This document shows, in pieces, positions 38,336 through 49,779 of a DNA stretch of 64,000 bases (position 1 is its first letter; every line of letters begins with the position of its first letter). The position numbers and the translations under genes were made by a program. The notes beneath the pieces are model-generated. The model was given only the letters and a program-made list of their open reading frames with translations. It did no database searches and had not been told where the DNA came from. The DNA is from Muraenolepis orangiensis (Eukaryota; Chordata; Actinopteri; Gadiformes; Muraenolepididae). The stretch spans positions 28,137,066 to 28,201,065 of the forward strand of contig CM051001.1 in the NCBI GenBank assembly GCA_027704905.1, given 5' to 3'.

Positions 38336-39181
38336 CAGGGGTACTCAACTTCAGAGGCCAAGAGGGCCACATTTAAACCACAACAGGTGCAAAGGGCCAC
38401 CAATTATTATTAACATATATTTGTACCATTTTATGCTGTCTTGCTTGTCATTTTTAATGCATTCCAAAGCATCATGGAATATTTAACAAATATTCTCAAT
38501 TTGAGTAACAAATGTAGTGTAGCGACTGCGTTTCCAAGGATGACAAGTGTTGGTCAAGCTGATGTTTTATTAACACTGGAGTGAATAGCTTTGCATTGAT
38601 GACATTGATAAAGTTTGCAATTGCTACTTATTCCTAGTGAGAGCTCTGAGTCTGCATTTCACAAATATGAATAACAATAACAATATAACAAACAACTTTT
38701 TACTTATTCCTATTGAGAGCACTGAGTTTGCATTTCACAAATATTAATAACAATAACAATATAACAAACAATGTTTTACTTATTCCTATTGAGAGCTCTG
38801 AGTCTGCATTTCACAAATATTAATAACAATAACAATATAACAAACAGTTGTTACTTATTCCTAGTGAGAGCTCTGAGTCTGCATTCTTTTCACAAGTACT
38901 TTCAGATCTGGTTGTTGCTCAGTTGTAGCTGCTCTGAGATAGTCTGCCAAATGTCTGTCAATTAGACGGGAACGCTGCTTTGATTTTATTATTCCCATGG
39001 CAGAGAAGGAGCTTTCACACACATAAGTAGATCCAAAGCAGGTCAGGATTTCTTTTTAATTAAATTTATTTTGGTTGGCTAATTATAATTATTATGCATT
39101 CATAACCAGACATGTCGGGGGCCACAAAATAAGCGTCTGCGGGCCGGATGCGGCCCGCGGGCCGCCTGTTGAGTAAGTCTG
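38336..39181 (-). mobile_element. hAT-superfamily DNA transposon, 846 bp, deleted, with perfect 8-bp TSD
   Basis: The element begins CAGGGGTACTCAAC and ends GTTGAGTAAGTCTG (imperfect terminal inverted repeats). It is flanked by the identical 8-mer CTCTAAAC at 38328-38335 and 39182-39189, the target duplication length of hAT elements. Its left half carries GGCCA-rich subterminal sequence and three to four copies of a 76-bp unit (38639-38890). Its right half encodes, on the minus strand, a remnant of the transposase C-terminal domain, so it is an internally deleted derivative of an autonomous element. Confidence 0.9.
38861..39055 (-). pseudogene. hAT transposase C-terminal (hATC dimerisation) fragment
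   Basis: Minus-strand codons from 39052 read EILTCFGSTYVCESSFSAMG, then IIKSKQRSRLIDRHLADYLR, a clear hAT C-terminal dimerisation motif (CESSFSAM..IKS..R..L.D.HL...LR). The frame is bounded by TAA on the 5' side (39056-39058) and TAG at 38861-38863. Everything upstream, including the catalytic core, is deleted. Confidence 0.85.
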
Positions 39182-39689
39182 CTCTAAACACTGTATGAGT
39201 GACAGGGTGTTTTGGAGATTGACAGCGCGTGTGTGTGTGTGTGTGTTTGTGTGTGTGGGTGGGTGGGTGTTATTCTGTCAGTTTAAGTTGGCAGACACAT
39301 GTCCACCATGTTATTATTATATATTTATTATATTTTCATATTCATTTTGACGTTCATAACCATTTAAAGTGAGGCTAGTAGTTCTAAAAATGGATAAAGG
39401 ATCACACACTTGAGGGGACTTGTTTGCTTCCTGTAACTTCCTGTTGTTGTTGTTGTTGACACCTCCTCAGGGAGAGATGGATGAGACTGGATGGTTCTGT
39501 GTGTTTAAGAACCATATTCTCTTTAGACTCAACACAGCTGGCAGCACCGCCGACCAGAGGATAAATACCCTATAAACAGTACTGCTAATAACAAATGTAG
39601 TGCATATGACCAATGTATATACATTACAAATGTATATACCGGTACATTGGTATTCATGAAGGTTGTATACAACTACCACTGACTACCAC

Positions 39690-39694
39690 TACTA

Positions 39695-39730
<36 letters not shown>

Positions 39731-39965
39731 AACTTAATACTACCACTTACTAATGATAATGGATGCTTTTATATCGCGCTTTTATCCAAAGCGCTTTACA
39801 AGTCATGCAAGTCACTTACTACTACTACTACTTCTACTACTACTACTACTTCTACTACTAACTACTACTAACTATTACCACTACTAGTACGAGTACAAGT
39901 ACTACTACTACTAACTACAACTACTACCACTAACTACTACTACTACTAACTACTACCATAACTCT
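39690..39965. repeat. (CTA)n trinucleotide repeats in two blocks
   Basis: CTACTA runs at about 39695-39732 and 39810-39958. Between them lies an AT-rich segment with CGCTTTTATCCAAAGCGCTT, which resembles a fragment of a LINE or SINE 3' region. Confidence 0.88.
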
Positions 39966-40247
39966 GTTCTGAAAGAGAGATGCAGTGATGATGTTTTAAT
40001 GTTAGATAGGGCCGGTTTTGAAGGCGTATGTAGAAATACCAAACTAGCAATCTCCGTCTCTTAACCCCGACTCACTTCCTGTCACCGAGACACTAAACTA
40101 TAAACGCCATCGTTTATGCCGGTTGTTGCGTAGCAACCGATCTCAAAGCGCCAGAAACAGGTTGACCCCCGCTGACCCCCGCTTTTGTAATTCTGGCGCT
40201 TCAAATCCAGCCAGCAAAATAAAAACCTCCCACAATTCCACTTCCTG

Positions 40248-40478
<231 letters not shown>

Positions 40479-40689
40479 CTACTTCAGTCTTCTGGATCAG
40501 AAAGCTGCAGAACGACACAAACCAGAACCGTAGAAAGTAATGTTTTGACGGAGCTCTTGTAGTGTTCTATTCAAGTTTATTCTTCCAAAACTTTGTTCGT
40601 AACTTCATCTCATATGTAGAGAGGTGTGTGTGTGTGTGCGTGTGTGAGCCTGCACAGTTTTTGGTCTACATACAAAAACAAAATAGAAA

Positions 40690-41490
40690 ACAACCAAACT
40701 GGTTTACTAAACACAACTGAACCAGTTCACTTAACACGGCCGAACCAGTTCACTAAACAACCGAACCAGTTCACTAAACAACCGAACCAGTTCACTAAAC
40801 ACAATCGAACCAGTTCACTAAACACAACCGAACCAGTTCACTAAACACAACCAAACCAGTTCACGAAACAACCGAACCAGTTCACTAAACAACCAAATCA
40901 GTTCACTAAACACAACCAAACCAGTTCACTAAACAACCAAACCAGTTCACTAAACAACCAAACCAGTTCCCTAACACAACCAAACCAGTTCCCTAAACAC
41001 AACCAAACCAGTTCACTAAACGCAACAAAACCGGTTCACTAAACACAACCGAACCAGTTCACTAAACACAACCGAACCGGTTCACTAAACACAACCGAAC
41101 CAGTTCACTAAACACAACCAAACCAGTTCACTAAACAACCAAACCAGTTCACTAAACAACCAAACCAGTTCACTAAACACAACCGAACCGGTTCACTAAA
41201 CACAACCGAACCAGTTCACTGAACACAACCGAACCAGTTCACTAAACAACCAAACCAGTTCACTAAACACAACCGAACCAGTTCACTAAACAACCAAACC
41301 AGTTCACTAAACAACCAAACCAGTTCACTAAACAACCAAACCAGTTCACTAAACACAACCGAACCGGTTCACTAAACACAACCAAACCGGTTCACTAAAC
41401 ACAACCAAACCAGTTCACTATACACAACCGAACCAGTTCACTAAACAACTGAACAAGTTCACTAAACTTCAGAACCAGTTCACTAAATAA
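40690..41490. repeat. Minisatellite, ACCGAACCAGTTCACTAAAC units, about 800 bp
   Basis: Around 37 units of 20 or 23 bp. The long form adds ACA, and an A/G switch (CAAACC or CGAACC) varies from unit to unit, giving an irregular two-letter order along the array. Confidence 0.95.
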
Positions 41491-42410
41491 CCCACGGACC
41501 CCATTCTAAAGCGCCCAAAGATAGCTTCTTGTTGTGGGTCTGATGGCGGTGTTCTTCTGTATTACTGTAATTATGTGATCAGAGCCCTCTCTCTCTCTGT
41601 CTCAGGTCCATCTCTCACGTTCCGTACACGGAACACACAGCAGACGTACAATTACACCGTCGCACACTCGCTCCTCCACGGGCCTCGGAATAGAACCGGA
41701 ATGTTCCGCTCAAGTCGCGATGAAACTTTATCGACAGGACACACAGACACACATTGAGGAGAGGGTGGACGTCGTAGCTCAAGTAAAAGAAAGACATGTG
41801 TTGTTGTTTTTAAAGGCGGGGGGGGGGGGGGTCGTCCACTGTTTAACCCCGGGACTTGAAAGACGAGTTCAGTGTGTCCGTTGGGACCCGACCGCCAATT
41901 TTTGCCTTAATGGACCAGAGGGTTGAAGATGGACAAAAGTGGGTAGAGAGAGAGAGAGAGAGAGAGAGATACAAGATATTTTATTGGCCATTTGTAACAA
42001 GTACATTGGAATGCCTTCTCCCCATTCCCTCCTGCAGTATACATCTCCAAAACAACACCATAAAAATAATATATACAATAAAAATAAACCAAAAATGAGC
42101 AGCAAAGTGACTGTTAAATGATATACATGTACATGTTTTTAATTTAGTTTACAAGAATCTTTAAAAGCATTTAAAGTGCCAGTAGTGCAGCAGCATCATC
42201 AATACAGTGCAGTCACTATGAAGTCCAGAAAGTCCAGCAAAGTATGAAAGTGTAATGTTATTGACAATGTTATGATAGTGGCAGCACTCCTAGCAGTTCA
42301 GTAGGTCACTCAGTGGCGTTTTCTCCCGGAGGCCAAGGGAAGCCAGGCTTCCCCTGTTTTTTCGGATTGTAGTTATAATTTTAATACATTTTAAAATTAT
42401 AATTTTTTTT

Positions 42411-42469
42411 AAAAATTCGGTAATTCTCCTTTGCTGTGTCACACAGCAAAGGAGAATTACCGAATTTTT
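42411..42469. repeat. Perfect palindrome, 29-bp arms, 1-nt spacer
   Basis: Arm 42411-42439 (ending AATTCTCCTTTGCTGTGT) is the exact reverse complement of 42441-42469. Imperfect pairing continues outward through AT-rich sequence to about 42386 and 42491. Confidence 0.95.
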
Positions 42470-42492
42470 TTTATTTTAATTTAAAAAATGTA

Positions 42493-42547
42493 GGAGAGAC
42501 GGTCCGGCAGCAACACAGCCTGTGTGTTGCTGCCGGACCGTCTCTCC
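42493..42547. repeat. Perfect palindrome, 25-bp arms, 5-nt spacer
   Basis: Arm 42493-42517 (GGAGAGACGGTCCGGCAGCA...) is the exact reverse complement of 42523-42547. It is GC-rich, unlike the AT-rich palindrome 24 bp to its left. Confidence 0.95.
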
Positions 42548-42901
42548 CCCATTCTCATTGAGTATTTTACAAAGAGTGAAACAACAGCGCCCCCTAGATA
42601 TTATGGTGAAATAGAGGAGGCCAGCCGAATGAGCTTCCCTTGGTGAAAAAAAAAATGGGGGATTGTCCCGGATTGACCAATCAGATGAGGCACGTCATGT
42701 CCCCCTGCCAACCTGTGATTGGTCAGGGCCATGCCAAGGGAGGCCAGAGACGGCTGGCCTCCCTTCAAGGGAATGGGATCCCTTGATCCCATTGGATCGA
42801 TTTGAAGGGAATCCCTTGACTCACAAATCCAATCAAATCACATCAACATCAGTACGTAGTACTGTAACTGTCATCCTCGCCGTTTGATAGTATTAAGCAT
42901 T

Positions 42902-43399
42902 ATGGAGGGTGGAGATTTGGCGTACTTAATAAAAAACAACTTTACTAAACTTCCGCTACAGCAGCAACTAAAAATTAAATCAGATGACAGGCCCATGCCC
43001 ACACTCGAGCTGTGTGCACAGAGGAAAAAGGGAGCGAATCGGACGTTCAATGAGGACAATTATGTCCGCACGGAGTGGCTAACTGGAAGCGCTGAACTTC
43101 AGCGTCTATTTTGCTGGCCATGTCTTCTTTTTGACAAGGATTCGTGCTCCCTGAACAATCCTTGGGCAACTTCAGGATTCATCGACCTTGCCAACCTGTC
43201 ACGGGCAATTGAGAGGCACGGTAAATCAAAAAATCACATAGATTGTGCTGTGAAATTGAAGCTTTTTTATTCATTACCGAATCTGCACTGCGCATTGAGC
43301 GGCTGGTTATGCATTTGGGGGGGGGGGGGGGGAATGCTTAAATTAATAAGACGAGAGAGTTTTGGCTGGAGAGTGCGTGCGGACCTGTCGGTTAGATAA
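42902..43399 (+). pseudogene. hAT transposase N-terminal fragment with TTF-type zinc finger (ZMYM1-like)
   Basis: From the ATG at 42902 the frame includes VRTEWLTGSAELQRLFCWPC, then LLFDKDSC and WATSGFIDLANLSRAIERHG followed by KSKNHIDC: the TTF-type zinc-binding region (CxxC with downstream H and C) found at the N-terminus of ZMYM1-like hAT transposases. Homology stops at about 43280. The DDE core and hATC domain are missing and the frame runs on into unrelated sequence to 43399. Confidence 0.8.
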
Positions 43400-43484
43400 C
43401 AGGCGTGTGCAAGTCCTGCATCTGTATGATACAACTGTGTAAAATGATACCGGGCGCTGTAATCACTCAACTGGTTACGTTATT

Positions 43485-43802
43485 GACCCAAAAAAAACTG
43501 GCTTCCCCTAAAATTTTCACCACGCCACGCTACTGAGGTCACTGCCTGTGGATAAAATCTATCCTTAAACCTGGTAGTACTTAAGGTACGGATGCTGCGC
43601 AACCGGCGACCAGACGGTAGGGGGAGAAGAGATGGTGCCCTGGGTGGTTGCGGTCCTTTATGATGGACATGGCCTTCTTCTGACATCTGGTCCTACAGAT
43701 CTCCTCAATGCATGGAAGTGCACACCCGATGATCTTCTCTGCCGTCCTCACGACCCTCTGGATGTCTTTCTTGTCCCGTGCAGTGGTGTTTTCGTACCAC
43801 AC
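43485..43802 (-). pseudogene. LINE ORF2 C-terminal fragment, frameshifted and interrupted
   Basis: Two minus-strand frames (43581-43802 and the part of 43480-43686 above 43543) together cover one family-typical C-terminal region, with a frame change near LFS/LLPLPSGRR at about 43640. Its last codons are separated from the 3' UTR by the hAT insertion. Confidence 0.7.
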
Positions 43803-43950
43803 AGTGACGCCACTTGTCAGGACGCTCTCTGTGGTGAGAGAGGTGAGGGGTCACAGACCTACAGGCTGATCCACCAACCTGTATTCTGTGTATCGTCTGG
43901 CCGTGACCCTCCTCCAACCGGATCAGGAGCCGTTTATGGGTCCCGGCCCA

Positions 43951-45240
43951 CAGATTAAAAACCTCTGCTTTAAGGAATACCAACGGAGCAGAGATATAGT
44001 CAGCTTGCCCAAGGACACTTAGGCAGAGGAAAGGGGGATTTAAACCATGTTGTGTATACTCATATAGTTTGTGCTGTAAATTGGTACACTAAAGGCCTTA
44101 ACATGCTGGTGGTGTAATGACTGGTTGGCTGCTCAGACGTGCACTTTTGACTTGCTTGTGAGCCATGGATTTCAGAGGAGGTGCTCAGAAGTTGAAACCT
44201 TAATTCCTAATTCAGGACTGCATGGATATTCAACAAAATATGTTTTTCTCCCAGTTAACATTCCCTTTTTTCTCTCCACAGTTCGATGAACTCGGTAGGA
44301 AGGTACGAAGTTGAGCGATCGCTTACGATTACTTGCAGACTTTGCAGACGATTGCACGATTAACTATTCCGATTAATCTTCCAATGATTTATCACCCCAA
44401 TCTCGGAGAAATCGCCTTCATCCACGTCTGAGAATCTTAAGAGCGGAGTCCTTTGAACTAGTCTGCCGTATTTCAAAGCAACAGCGTGACAAGCCTTAAT
44501 AAGAAGAGATGGGCCGAGGGAAATCACAGCTCGTCCTTGAGAATGATCTTCTGTGGAATCACCAGCCGTTCGTCTCCTGCTTCTTTTCTGTCCAAATCGG
44601 AGGACCAAGACGGCCAAGACGTTCTCCCAGTGGTTCCTCCAGGAGAACCAGACGCCTCGTCGTCAAGTGTGTGTCCTTGACGATTTCCCCTCGGACGGAC
44701 GTAGCGTCACAACACTCATAATAGCATGCTTAGCGTTTCTGTTGACTGCCTGGCGGGGGTTTCCTGTCACAAGGGGAGTGGAGACACAAAGAGACGAGAG
44801 GCAGAAAGCTCTTATTCAAAATACGCTGAATGGTTTCCACCACGGGGGGGCTCCTGGTTCGTCTGCCTTTTGACAGAGAGAAACCAGGGAGTATGCAAAA
44901 TACTGAACAGATTCCTGGCCACATCTTCTTCTCTATCTCTTCTTTTATTACCAGTAAGTAACCGTGAACTGTGGGTGAGGACGCCGAAGGGGGAGAAAAA
45001 CGTCGTCAAATCAAATGGTGACACAGCATAATACGCTTGGTGTGAAAAGCCTCCCGTCAGTCTACAGGTCAACAGTTTGATTGTATGTTCTCCGGGAGAT
45101 GATGACGGGGTCTCCGTGTGGTCGCCACGAGGTGTGTCTGGATCCCGTCAGTAGAAGAGAGAGGAGACTCAGCCGGGTGTTGCAACACTTCACAGGGAAG
45201 AGGGAGAAGGTTTGATGGCAGGTTGACACCTGCTGAGGAG
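43951..45240. other. Intergenic DNA, no gene recognised
   Basis: Several open frames of 60-110 codons overlap on both strands around 44360-45070, but none shows a family motif or supporting splice pattern. Confidence 0.45.
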
Positions 45241-45254
45241 ACTTACATCACCTC

Positions 45255-46054
45255 CTTTCCTCTCTATCTCCCTCCTCCCCTATCTTTCTCTCTCTCTCTC
45301 CACCCCTCCCTCCCTCCCTCCCTCCCTCCCTCCCTCCCTCTCCCCCTCTCTTTCTCCCTATATCTCTCTCCACCCCTCCATCCCTTTCACTCTTCCCCTC
45401 CCTCTCTCTCTCCCTCCCTCCACCCCTCCCTCCCTCTCTCTCTCCCCCCCTCTATCTCGCTCTCTCTCCCTCCCTCTCTCTCTCTCACCCCTCTATCTCT
45501 CTCTCTTTCCCCCCCCTCTCTCCCTACCCATCTCTCCCGTCCCCTCCCTCCCTCCCTCCTCTCCCTCCCTCCCTCCCTCCCTCCCTCCCTCCCTCTCTCT
45601 CTTCGTCCCTCTCTCTCTCACTCCCTCCCTCCACCCCTCCCTCTCTCTCTCCCTCCCTCTCTCTCTCTCTCCCTCCCTCTCTCTCTCTCCCTCCCTCGCC
45701 CCTCCCTCTCTCTCTCCCCTCCCTCCACCCCTCTCTCACTTCCTCCCTCTCTCTCTCCCCCTCTCTCCTCCCCCCCTCTCTCTCTCCCTCTTTCCCCCCC
45801 CTCTCTCCCTACCCATCTCTCCCTTCCCCTCCCTCTCCTCCCTCCCTGCCTCCCTCTCTCTCTTCCTCCCTCTCTCTCTCTTCCTCCCTCGGCCCCTCCC
45901 TGTCTCTCTCCCCCTCCCTCCATCCCTCTTGCTCTCTCTCTCTCTCCCTCCCTCGACCCCTCCCTCTCTCTTTCTCCCCCTCCCTCTCCCCCCTCCCTCT
46001 CTCTTTCTCCCCCTCCCTCTCACTCCCTCACTCCCTCCCTCCCTCCCTCCCTCC

Positions 46055-46092
<38 letters not shown>

Positions 46093-46190
46093 CCTCCCTC
46101 GACCCCTCCCTCTCTCGCTCTCCCCCCCTCCTTTTCCCTCCCTCTCACTCCCTCCTCCTCCTTCTCTCTCTCCCTCCCTCCCTCGTGGTT
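45255..46190. repeat. Homopyrimidine CCCTCCCTCTCTCTC tract, about 935 bp
   Basis: Almost pure C/T on the + strand, built from CCCT, CTCT and CCACCCCT modules, including an imperfect duplication (CCCTCTCTCCCTACCCATCT at about 45515 and 45801). It gives long Leu/Pro/Ser or Arg/Glu/Gly frames that are artefacts. Confidence 0.95.
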
Positions 46191-46290
46191 CAGACGGGGG
46201 GAACGGGTCCTTCTGGAGGAGGAGAAGAAACCAGGGAAGATGAAACGCAGCCTCCTAGAGAGCAACCTACTTTCACCCTACCCCACCCTA

Positions 46291-46327
46291 CGCTACACCC
46301 TGCAGGGTTTCCCTGCAGGGTGTAGCG
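46291..46327. repeat. Perfect hairpin, 17-bp arms, 3-nt loop
   Basis: CGCTACACCCTGCAGGG (46291-46307), TTT, then its exact reverse complement (46311-46327), immediately followed by a G-homopolymer. A PstI-type CTGCAG sits in each arm. Confidence 0.95.
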
Positions 46328-46480
46328 GGGGGGGGGGGGGGCACGCTGATTTGCATAAAGTGGAGGATCTCTTTGATGTGTGTCCCGCCCTCCCTTCCAT
46401 ACAGTCCCCGCCTTTCGCCTTTCATTCTGTTTGCATTTGCAGCTCCTGGAAAAACACATCCTTGGGCTACGTTTGGGTAT

Positions 46481-46547
46481 ACTGTACTGTACTGTACTGT
46501 ACTGTACTGTCTTTTAAAGCGGGTCTCATATCATTTCATATTAATTA

Positions 46548-46578
<31 letters not shown>

Positions 46579-46580
46579 GT
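46481..46580. repeat. (TACTG)n and (TA)n microsatellites
   Basis: Six TACTG units at 46481-46510; (TA)n at about 46549-46578. Confidence 0.9.
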
Positions 46581-46619
46581 TTGATTTTTTCAATTAAAAT
46601 AATAATAAGATTAAATATA

Positions 46620-46794
46620 GAGTAGTTGTCCTAGTACTTGTAGTAATAGTAGTTGTAGTAATCGTAGTAGTAGTAGTAGTTGTAGTAATAGTAGTAGTTG
46701 TAGTAATAGTAGTATATAGTAGAAGTAGTTAGTAGTTGTAGTAATAGTAGTAGTAGTAGTAGTAGTATATAGTAGTAGTATTAGTAGTTAATAT

Positions 46795-46828
<34 letters not shown>

Positions 46829-46850
46829 TAGTGTAGTAGTAGAGTAGAAT
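46620..46850. repeat. (GTA)n trinucleotide repeat, imperfect
   Basis: About 230 bp of GTAGTA with scattered AAT and TTG variants. Confidence 0.92.
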
Positions 46851-46949
46851 ATAAAAACATAATATAATATATATCATACTGTATAATATAACAATACTTG
46901 AGTCGAGCAGATCACAAACGTGGTTTCACCACCAGCCCATGAGGCTAAC

Positions 46950-47066
46950 CAGGCTAACTAGCCTCCATGCTAAATAGCCTCCATGCTAACTAGCCTCCAT
47001 GCTAACTAGCCTCCATGCTCACTAGCCTCCATGCTCACTAGCCTCCATGCTCACTAGCCTCCTGCT
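46950..47066. repeat. 16-17 bp minisatellite, CTAGCCTCCATGCTAA
   Basis: Seven units; the right units have CTCA in place of CTAA. Confidence 0.92.
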
Positions 47067-47664
47067 GATTCTCCAGTAATGCCGGTGGACGTTCTCAGTC
47101 GTCCTCGGCCCTGTGAAGTGAAACCTATAAAAGCAATAGGAGCCCATAAATGAGGAGTCTCGTCTTGGTTTCCTGTTCCTCTACTTTCCTTTATTTGTTG
47201 AATGGACGCCTTTTGTCCCGCGTCTAATTAAATCGGAGAGCAAATAAAGCAGAAGAAGGAGCAGCAGCAGCAGCGAGGAACATTTCACCGCTTCAGGACC
47301 GGCTTTCCAATTACAACCCAATTAGGATCGGCCAAGATGGAGAATCTAAGAGATGTTTTTATTCTTGTTTAATCCATCCATCGGGTTCTTCAGAAACGCT
47401 TCCTTGAACATTGAGACGCTCTTTTAGGAACTGCAAATGGATGCCTGTTCCCGGAAACTTCCCTGAATGAGCACATTTTTATTTTATTGTTCTTGTGGTA
47501 TTTATGTATTTGTATTCTGATGTTTGAGGTTGTTGTGTTTAGTGCAAAATGTGAAACAATAGCAATCTGGATGTGAGAGTTGTCTTTGTAGTTTATGTGT
47601 ATTCTTGTATGTTTTACTGTGATATTACAGAATTAACAAAGTGGTCATTCACAAGCACCGGAAG

Positions 47665-48060
47665 ATTAGATTAAATGATTAGATTCTAATGTATTGTCAT
47701 TGCAGCACAAGTACAGTACAGTGAAAATAATTTAGCATCTAACCAGAGTGCAAATGTTGCAGTAAAGTGCATGGTAATATAATTTACAGTTGCTAAAAGA
47801 CAGTCTACTATATATAGAAACAGTTATAAGATTACTTGTAGAGTATGTGTGGGATATGAGCATAATAAAAGGTATATACCTGTGTGTATATATATATATA
47901 TATATACAGGTAAGTATTTAAGGTAATGATCAGGGGTATGAAATTATGAAAAGCAGGATAAATATATCTAAATGTATCTACAGCAGGTAGTGAGCAGGGA
48001 TACTACTATCACTAAGATTCCTGTCTATTTGTGTTTTAAAAGTGAATAAACCCAAATTGT
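47665..48060 (-). mobile_element. LINE 3' UTR and tail, minus strand
   Basis: A GATTAGATT tail, ATGTATTGTCATTGCAGCAC, and GTACAGTACAGTGAAAATAA are shared with 63224-63300, with a related module near 3215. The element extends AT-rich to about 48060; no ORF is left. From 47067 to 47664 nothing is recognised. Confidence 0.55.
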
Positions 48061-48551
48061 AAAAAAAAAAAAATGTAATAAAGCGTTTATCGATCTAAGT
48101 CATCGATACGGGAGATGCTACGAAGAAGCACATTTGTCTTGGTCTCGGGCTCGGGGGGGCAGAACATTAGGGGAACTGAACTCGGGACTCTGCTGTAACC
48201 AGCTGCCTCTTCTCTGAAGACTCGCCAGACGTTCAGCGAGGCGTAGGCGTCCGTGTCTCCTTTCAGCTCTCTCTCGTTACCTAACGCCGCCTTCAGCTTG
48301 TTCCGCCAGTGAACTCAAAACGCTCAACGTTTTGGGGGGATTTCTGGTGTGTGTGTCTCCTCTCCCTGCGTTTCCCTTCGTCACCTGTCACGCACACGGC
48401 TCTTCAGAGAGGGACCGAAGCTATTTATAGATCAAGATGGCATCTGTTAACAGAGGGGACGGGAGTGATGGAGCGACAGGAGAGTGACACTTCCCTTTTC
48501 TCTTTTAGCCTCCAGAAGATTGTATTCGAGATGCAAATCAAATCGTATTGG

Positions 48552-49199
48552 CTGTGTCCACAATCACTCCCTACTCGCTATATAGCGCACTATATACTGA
48601 GTAGGCCTTCTCACTACATAATAGTGCACTCATCGTATCCCACAATGCATTGTGAAAAATAGTTAACAACCGATGTACACAAAACAAGCATATATCCCAT
48701 CATGCATTGGGCTGAAAGAAAAACGGCAGACGGCACAAGAAGCGACGTCCACTGACTAAGATCTGACACGTTTAATTATGAGACAGAAATTACGCCATAA
48801 ACCATCCTCTGCTCAACTACTAGAGAGGGAGTAGGGAATGAGGGAAGGATTTCACTATATAGTCCTCTACATTGAATTATTAGAGAGGGAGTAGGGAATG
48901 AGGGAAGGATTTCACTATATAGTCCTCTACAGTGAACTACTAGAGAGGGAGTAGGGAATGAGGGAAGGATTTCACTATATAGTCCTCTACATTGAACTAC
49001 TAGAGAGGGAGTAGGGAATGAGGGAAGGATTTCACTATGTAGTCCTCTACATTGAACTACTAGAGAGGGAGTAGGGAATGAGGGAAGGATTTCACTATGT
49101 AGTCCTCTACAGTGAACTACTAGAGAGGGAGTAGGGAGTAGGGAATGAGGGAAGGATTTCACTATGTAGTCCTCTACATTGTAGAGGCTGGATACACAG
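48552..49199 (-). mobile_element. MITE-like element, left copy, with 60-bp tandem array
   Basis: Starts CTGTGTCCACAATCACTCC and ends ATACACAG. The outer 260 bp (CTATATAGCGCACTATATAC, CATATATCCCATCATGCATT, GAAGCGACGTCCACTGAC) are the reverse complement of 53100-53325. The inner part is six copies of a 60-bp unit at about 48820-49180. No transposase is present and I find no certain target duplication, so the superfamily is unresolved. Confidence 0.7.
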
Positions 49200-49337
49200 T
49201 ATTCTGGGGATGTTATCGGTTTATGTTAGGGAGCATTTAAGCAGTGTCACAAGGTTGTGTTTGTAGTGCTCTGTTTTTTATGGTTAAGTGTTCATGTTTA
49301 TGTGACACAGACCGTTGCAACCTGACTGACTCAATGT

Positions 49338-49656
<319 letters not shown>

Positions 49657-49779
49657 TGAGTTATTGGTTGTGGCGTTCTATTGATTGGACAGATGGTTTG
49701 GTAATTGCGCCATCCTTTCATGTCGGCTGTTTGGATTGTACATGTATAGGAGGATTACTCTGCCTGGAGCCACACTCAC

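Larger units (their letters stand above)
42311..43535 (+). mobile_element. hAT-superfamily DNA transposon, 1225 bp, with perfect 8-bp TSD
   Basis: The element starts CAGTGGCG and ends CGCTACTG, with imperfect terminal inverted repeats. AGGTCACT flanks it at 42303-42310 and 43536-43543. It contains two large perfect palindromes near its left end, a transposase N-terminal fragment on the + strand, and a G-homopolymer where the rest of the transposase should be. It is inserted in a LINE. Confidence 0.92.
41969..43950 (-). mobile_element. Truncated LINE (minus strand), split by a nested hAT element
   Basis: On the minus strand the right part (43581-43802) reads WYENTTARDKKDIQRVVRTA then EKIIGCALPCIEEI, followed after a frameshift by LLPLPSGRRLRSIRT and FYPQAV, the typical C-terminus of a fish non-LTR ORF2. 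The left part (41969-42302) is the 3' UTR and tail, sharing the CCATTCCCTCCTGCAG module (reversed) with 57-227. The 42311-43535 hAT element lies between them. Confidence 0.7.

Noticed and set aside
45118..46584. 488-codon Pro/Ser/Leu-rich frame
   Set aside because: It is a translation of the homopyrimidine tract at 45255-46190, with no recognisable domain.
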